Of a DNA stretch of 62,334 nt, positions 60,772 to 62,334 are shown one piece after another. The notes under the pieces were generated by a model. That model worked only from the letters and a program-made list of their open reading frames with translations, did no database searches and was not told the origin of the DNA. This DNA comes from Bacteroidales bacterium (lineage in GTDB: Bacteria > Bacteroidota > Bacteroidia > Bacteroidales > Muribaculaceae): assembly GCA_019416425.1 (NCBI GenBank), contig DXXK01000076.1, positions 1 through 62,334 of the forward strand, in the 5' to 3' direction. Numbering within the stretch: position 1 is the first letter of the stretch; the number at the start of each line of letters is the position of its first letter. A program made the position numbers and the translations under genes.

Positions 60772-61073
60772 CATATCGCCGCGGAGTCCGATATGGGCGA
60801 GGCGGCGGGTGCAAATGACATATAAATAAAAAGCGTTTATCGCGCTTGTTCTTGGCAATTCGAAATCTGGCAGTTTCAAATCCGAGTCAGGGACACGGCA
60901 ACGATAGGCGCCTTTCGGGTATGATAACCATCGGCACAGGTGTATGCGCGAGCATACGCCCTGTCCCGCTATCATACGGCGTGAGGCTCCGCGTTGCTCG
61001 TTCCACTTGGATGGGCACATGCCAGAGCCTCGAATTGCGGGACGAGCATCTGATACGGCTCTCACGCTTTTTT
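60772..61073 (+). ncRNA. Candidate structured RNA or leader with terminator
   Basis: No convincing gene here, but strong folding. A long arm pairs GTATGATA (60919-60926) with TATCATAC (60970-60977), encloses ACAGG/CCTGT, and is capped by GTATGC-GCGA-GCATAC (60942-60957). A second branched unit closes with GCGTGAG (60979-60985) and CTCACGC (61061-61067), directly followed by a T-run, and contains TGCTCGT/ACGAGCA and the competing GAGGCTC/GAGCCTC pair. Promoter-like -7 at the 5' end and terminator-like 3' end suggest a discrete RNA of about 300 bases, or the leader of the gene at 61124. I cannot assign it to a named family; the Bacteroidales-1 RNA and 6S-type RNAs are worth comparing. Confidence 0.55.
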
Positions 61074-61123
61074 CGTATAAACTGATCTTTGCCTAAGAAG
61101 AGGGTCCAAGGGCAACAATAATA

Positions 61124-61468
61124 ATGGAGAACTCGATTCCATCCAATGAAAAGGCAATCGGGGTCGTGATTACAAAGACCAAGGCGGACGGTATGCTGAC
61201 TTACGACGCCGTCCGGCGCTCATGGCTCCTAAGCGACGAGCAGCTTGCCAAAGCCAACCAGGCGAGGTATGTACTTGCCATTGAAAACGGCACAGTAGTG
61301 GACATTTTTGAAAAGCACGGAGATTTCCGCCCCTCGTCCGATGATTCTGAAAGTAAAGGTCGATACACATTCTCGCCGGTGCCGGTGACAGACCCGTCTG
61401 TCCGAAACCGATACATCGGCGCGCATTACCGTTCGTACGGCTCGGCCGTGATATTCTTCGGATTCTGA
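61124..61468 (+). CDS. Small protein of unknown function
   Basis: A 114-residue soluble protein with no signal or membrane span. The segment MLTYDAVRRSWLLSDEQLAK followed by ARYVLAIENGTVVDIFEKHG and, near the end, the short RYIGAHYRSYG, gives an alpha-then-beta pattern that I have the impression of seeing in small accessory proteins, but I cannot name the family. It begins 50 bases after the candidate structured RNA and has no separate consensus promoter, so it may depend on read-through. The LRR gene follows after 35 bases. Confidence 0.55.
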   Translation: MENSIPSNEKAIGVVITKTKADGMLTYDAVRRSWLLSDEQLAKANQARYVLAIENGTVVDIFEKHGDFRPSSDDSESKGRYTFSPVPVTDPSVRNRYIGAHYRSYGSAVIFFGF

Positions 61469-61503
61469 AAACAAGACAAACAATAACAATCAATCAAACA
61501 GCA

Positions 61504-62334
61504 ATGAAGAAATTCTTACTTATCATGCTCGGAGTGCTACTGGCATTGCCGGGCATAGCCCGCGACTTCACCTACGAGTACGAAGGGCAGACGCTGACCT
61601 ACACCGTCATCGACGAGGACGCCAAGACCTGCAAGACGAAAGACGGCAGAGGGGATAATGCAGGCAATATAGTTTCCGGGGCGTTGGTGATTCCATCTGA
61701 TGCCAAGGATGGAGATATCGAGTTTTCCGTCACCTCGATTGGAGAAAAGGCCTTTACCTACTGCTCACGCCTGACCTCGGTGACCATTCCCAACTCCGTC
61801 ACCGAAATCGGCAGATCTGCGTTCTCCAACTGCTCCGGCCTGACCTCGGTTACCATCCCCAACTCCGTCAACTCAATAGGTGTGAATGCTTTTTATGGTT
61901 GCTCCAGCCTGACCTCGGTTACCATCCCCAACTCCGTAACCTCGATTGGCTTTGGTACCTTTTAAAAGTGCTCCGGCCTGACCTCGGTGACCATTCCCAA
62001 CTCCGTCACCTCGATTGGAGAAGAGGCCTTTTCCGGCTGCTCCGGCCTGACCTCGGTGATCATCCCCAACTCCGTCACCTCAATCTATGGGAATACTTTT
62101 AACGGCTGCACCGGCCTGAGGAAATCGGCATACCCTTCCGGATTATCTGATCCGTTCAGCAAAGGGACTACAATTCAATATCCAAGAGAAGGTGCCATAG
62201 TCGAGGACGGCTTTATTTACGGACCTGAGAAGAACGCCATATATTTTGCGCCTCTTTCACTTGAAGGCGAGTATGTCATCCCCAACTCTGTCATGTCAAT
62301 AGGCGATTATACATTCAGCGGCTGCTCCGGCCTG
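61504..62334 (+). pseudogene. BspA-like leucine-rich repeat protein, ochre stop at codon 154, 3' end outside window
   Basis: A signal peptide (MKKFLLIMLGVLLALPGIA) and a short domain precede LRR_5/BspA-type repeats of 23 residues of the form CSGLTSVTIPNSVTSIG. At 61963-61965 a TAA interrupts a repeat exactly where relatives have Tyr or another residue (TF-stop-KCSGLTSV). The same frame stays open after it through further repeats, a DGFIYGPEKNAIYF insert and more repeats to the window's last base. One base change (TAT/TAC to TAA) explains this. BspA-type proteins are surface adhesins or host-interaction factors. It may be a real pseudogene, a 153-residue truncated product, or a sequencing error. 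Confidence 0.8.

Noticed and set aside
60846..61085. 79-residue frame within the candidate structured RNA
   Set aside because: No coding signature, and the nucleotide-level stems explain the sequence better.

Overview
The window comes from a GC-rich member of the Bacteroidales (Bacteroidota), most likely Muribaculaceae or a close relative. The order is supported by Mfa/FimB-type and DUF4906-type fimbrial genes, C10 (streptopain) peptidases ending in type IX secretion (T9SS) sorting domains, a SusD-like protein, a PorG-uppS-bamA-skp-skp cluster, and many promoters of the Bacteroidota form TTG-N19/20-TAnnTTTG. The family is inferred from base composition and the style of the intergenic repeats.

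Layout. 1-4.2 kb: end of a fimbrial operon (anchor-like subunit, then a 1078-residue tip-like lipoprotein). 4.2-6.2 kb: GC-rich palindromic repeats around a RhuM/PLD-like gene broken by one amber codon. 6.2-11.2 kb: two tandem C10 peptidases with T9SS tails. 11.2-13.7 kb: a YeiH transporter divergent from purT. 13.7-20 kb: accessory genes, namely an AAA/DUF234 ATPase behind 15-bp palindromic iterons, bioB overlapping a threonine-aldolase-like PLP enzyme, a 34-residue membrane peptide, and a Fic protein behind six exact-period 31-bp repeats. 20.2-36 kb: tRNA-Leu(UAA), a terminated leader, then a long purine operon, purE-L-C-M-H-D-folD-purB-purA-guaB-guaA. It covers most steps to AMP and GMP; purF, purK and purN are absent, and PurT can supply the GAR formylation step. 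36-40 kb: a four-helix-bundle protein, a small secreted protein and an atypical SusD-like protein. 40-50.7 kb: Ca2+ P-type ATPase with a short prohibitin-like protein, an unknown protein, a class A beta-lactamase coupled to a GH78 rhamnosidase, and an AAA/PD-(D/E)XK protein. 50.8-60 kb: envelope genes on the minus strand: tatC, tatA, a TPR protein, murI, two skp-like genes, bamA, uppS, a porG-like gene and a DUF6242 lipoprotein. 60-62.3 kb: repeats, a candidate structured RNA, a small unknown protein and a BspA-like LRR gene with an in-frame ochre codon, running off the end.

The most unusual content is non-coding: the purE leader whose terminator leaves no room for a downstream promoter, the structured RNA near 60.8-61.07 kb, iteron arrays in front of the Fic and ATPase genes, and a dispersed palindromic element with three copies. 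No transposase, integrase, CRISPR array or prophage was seen.
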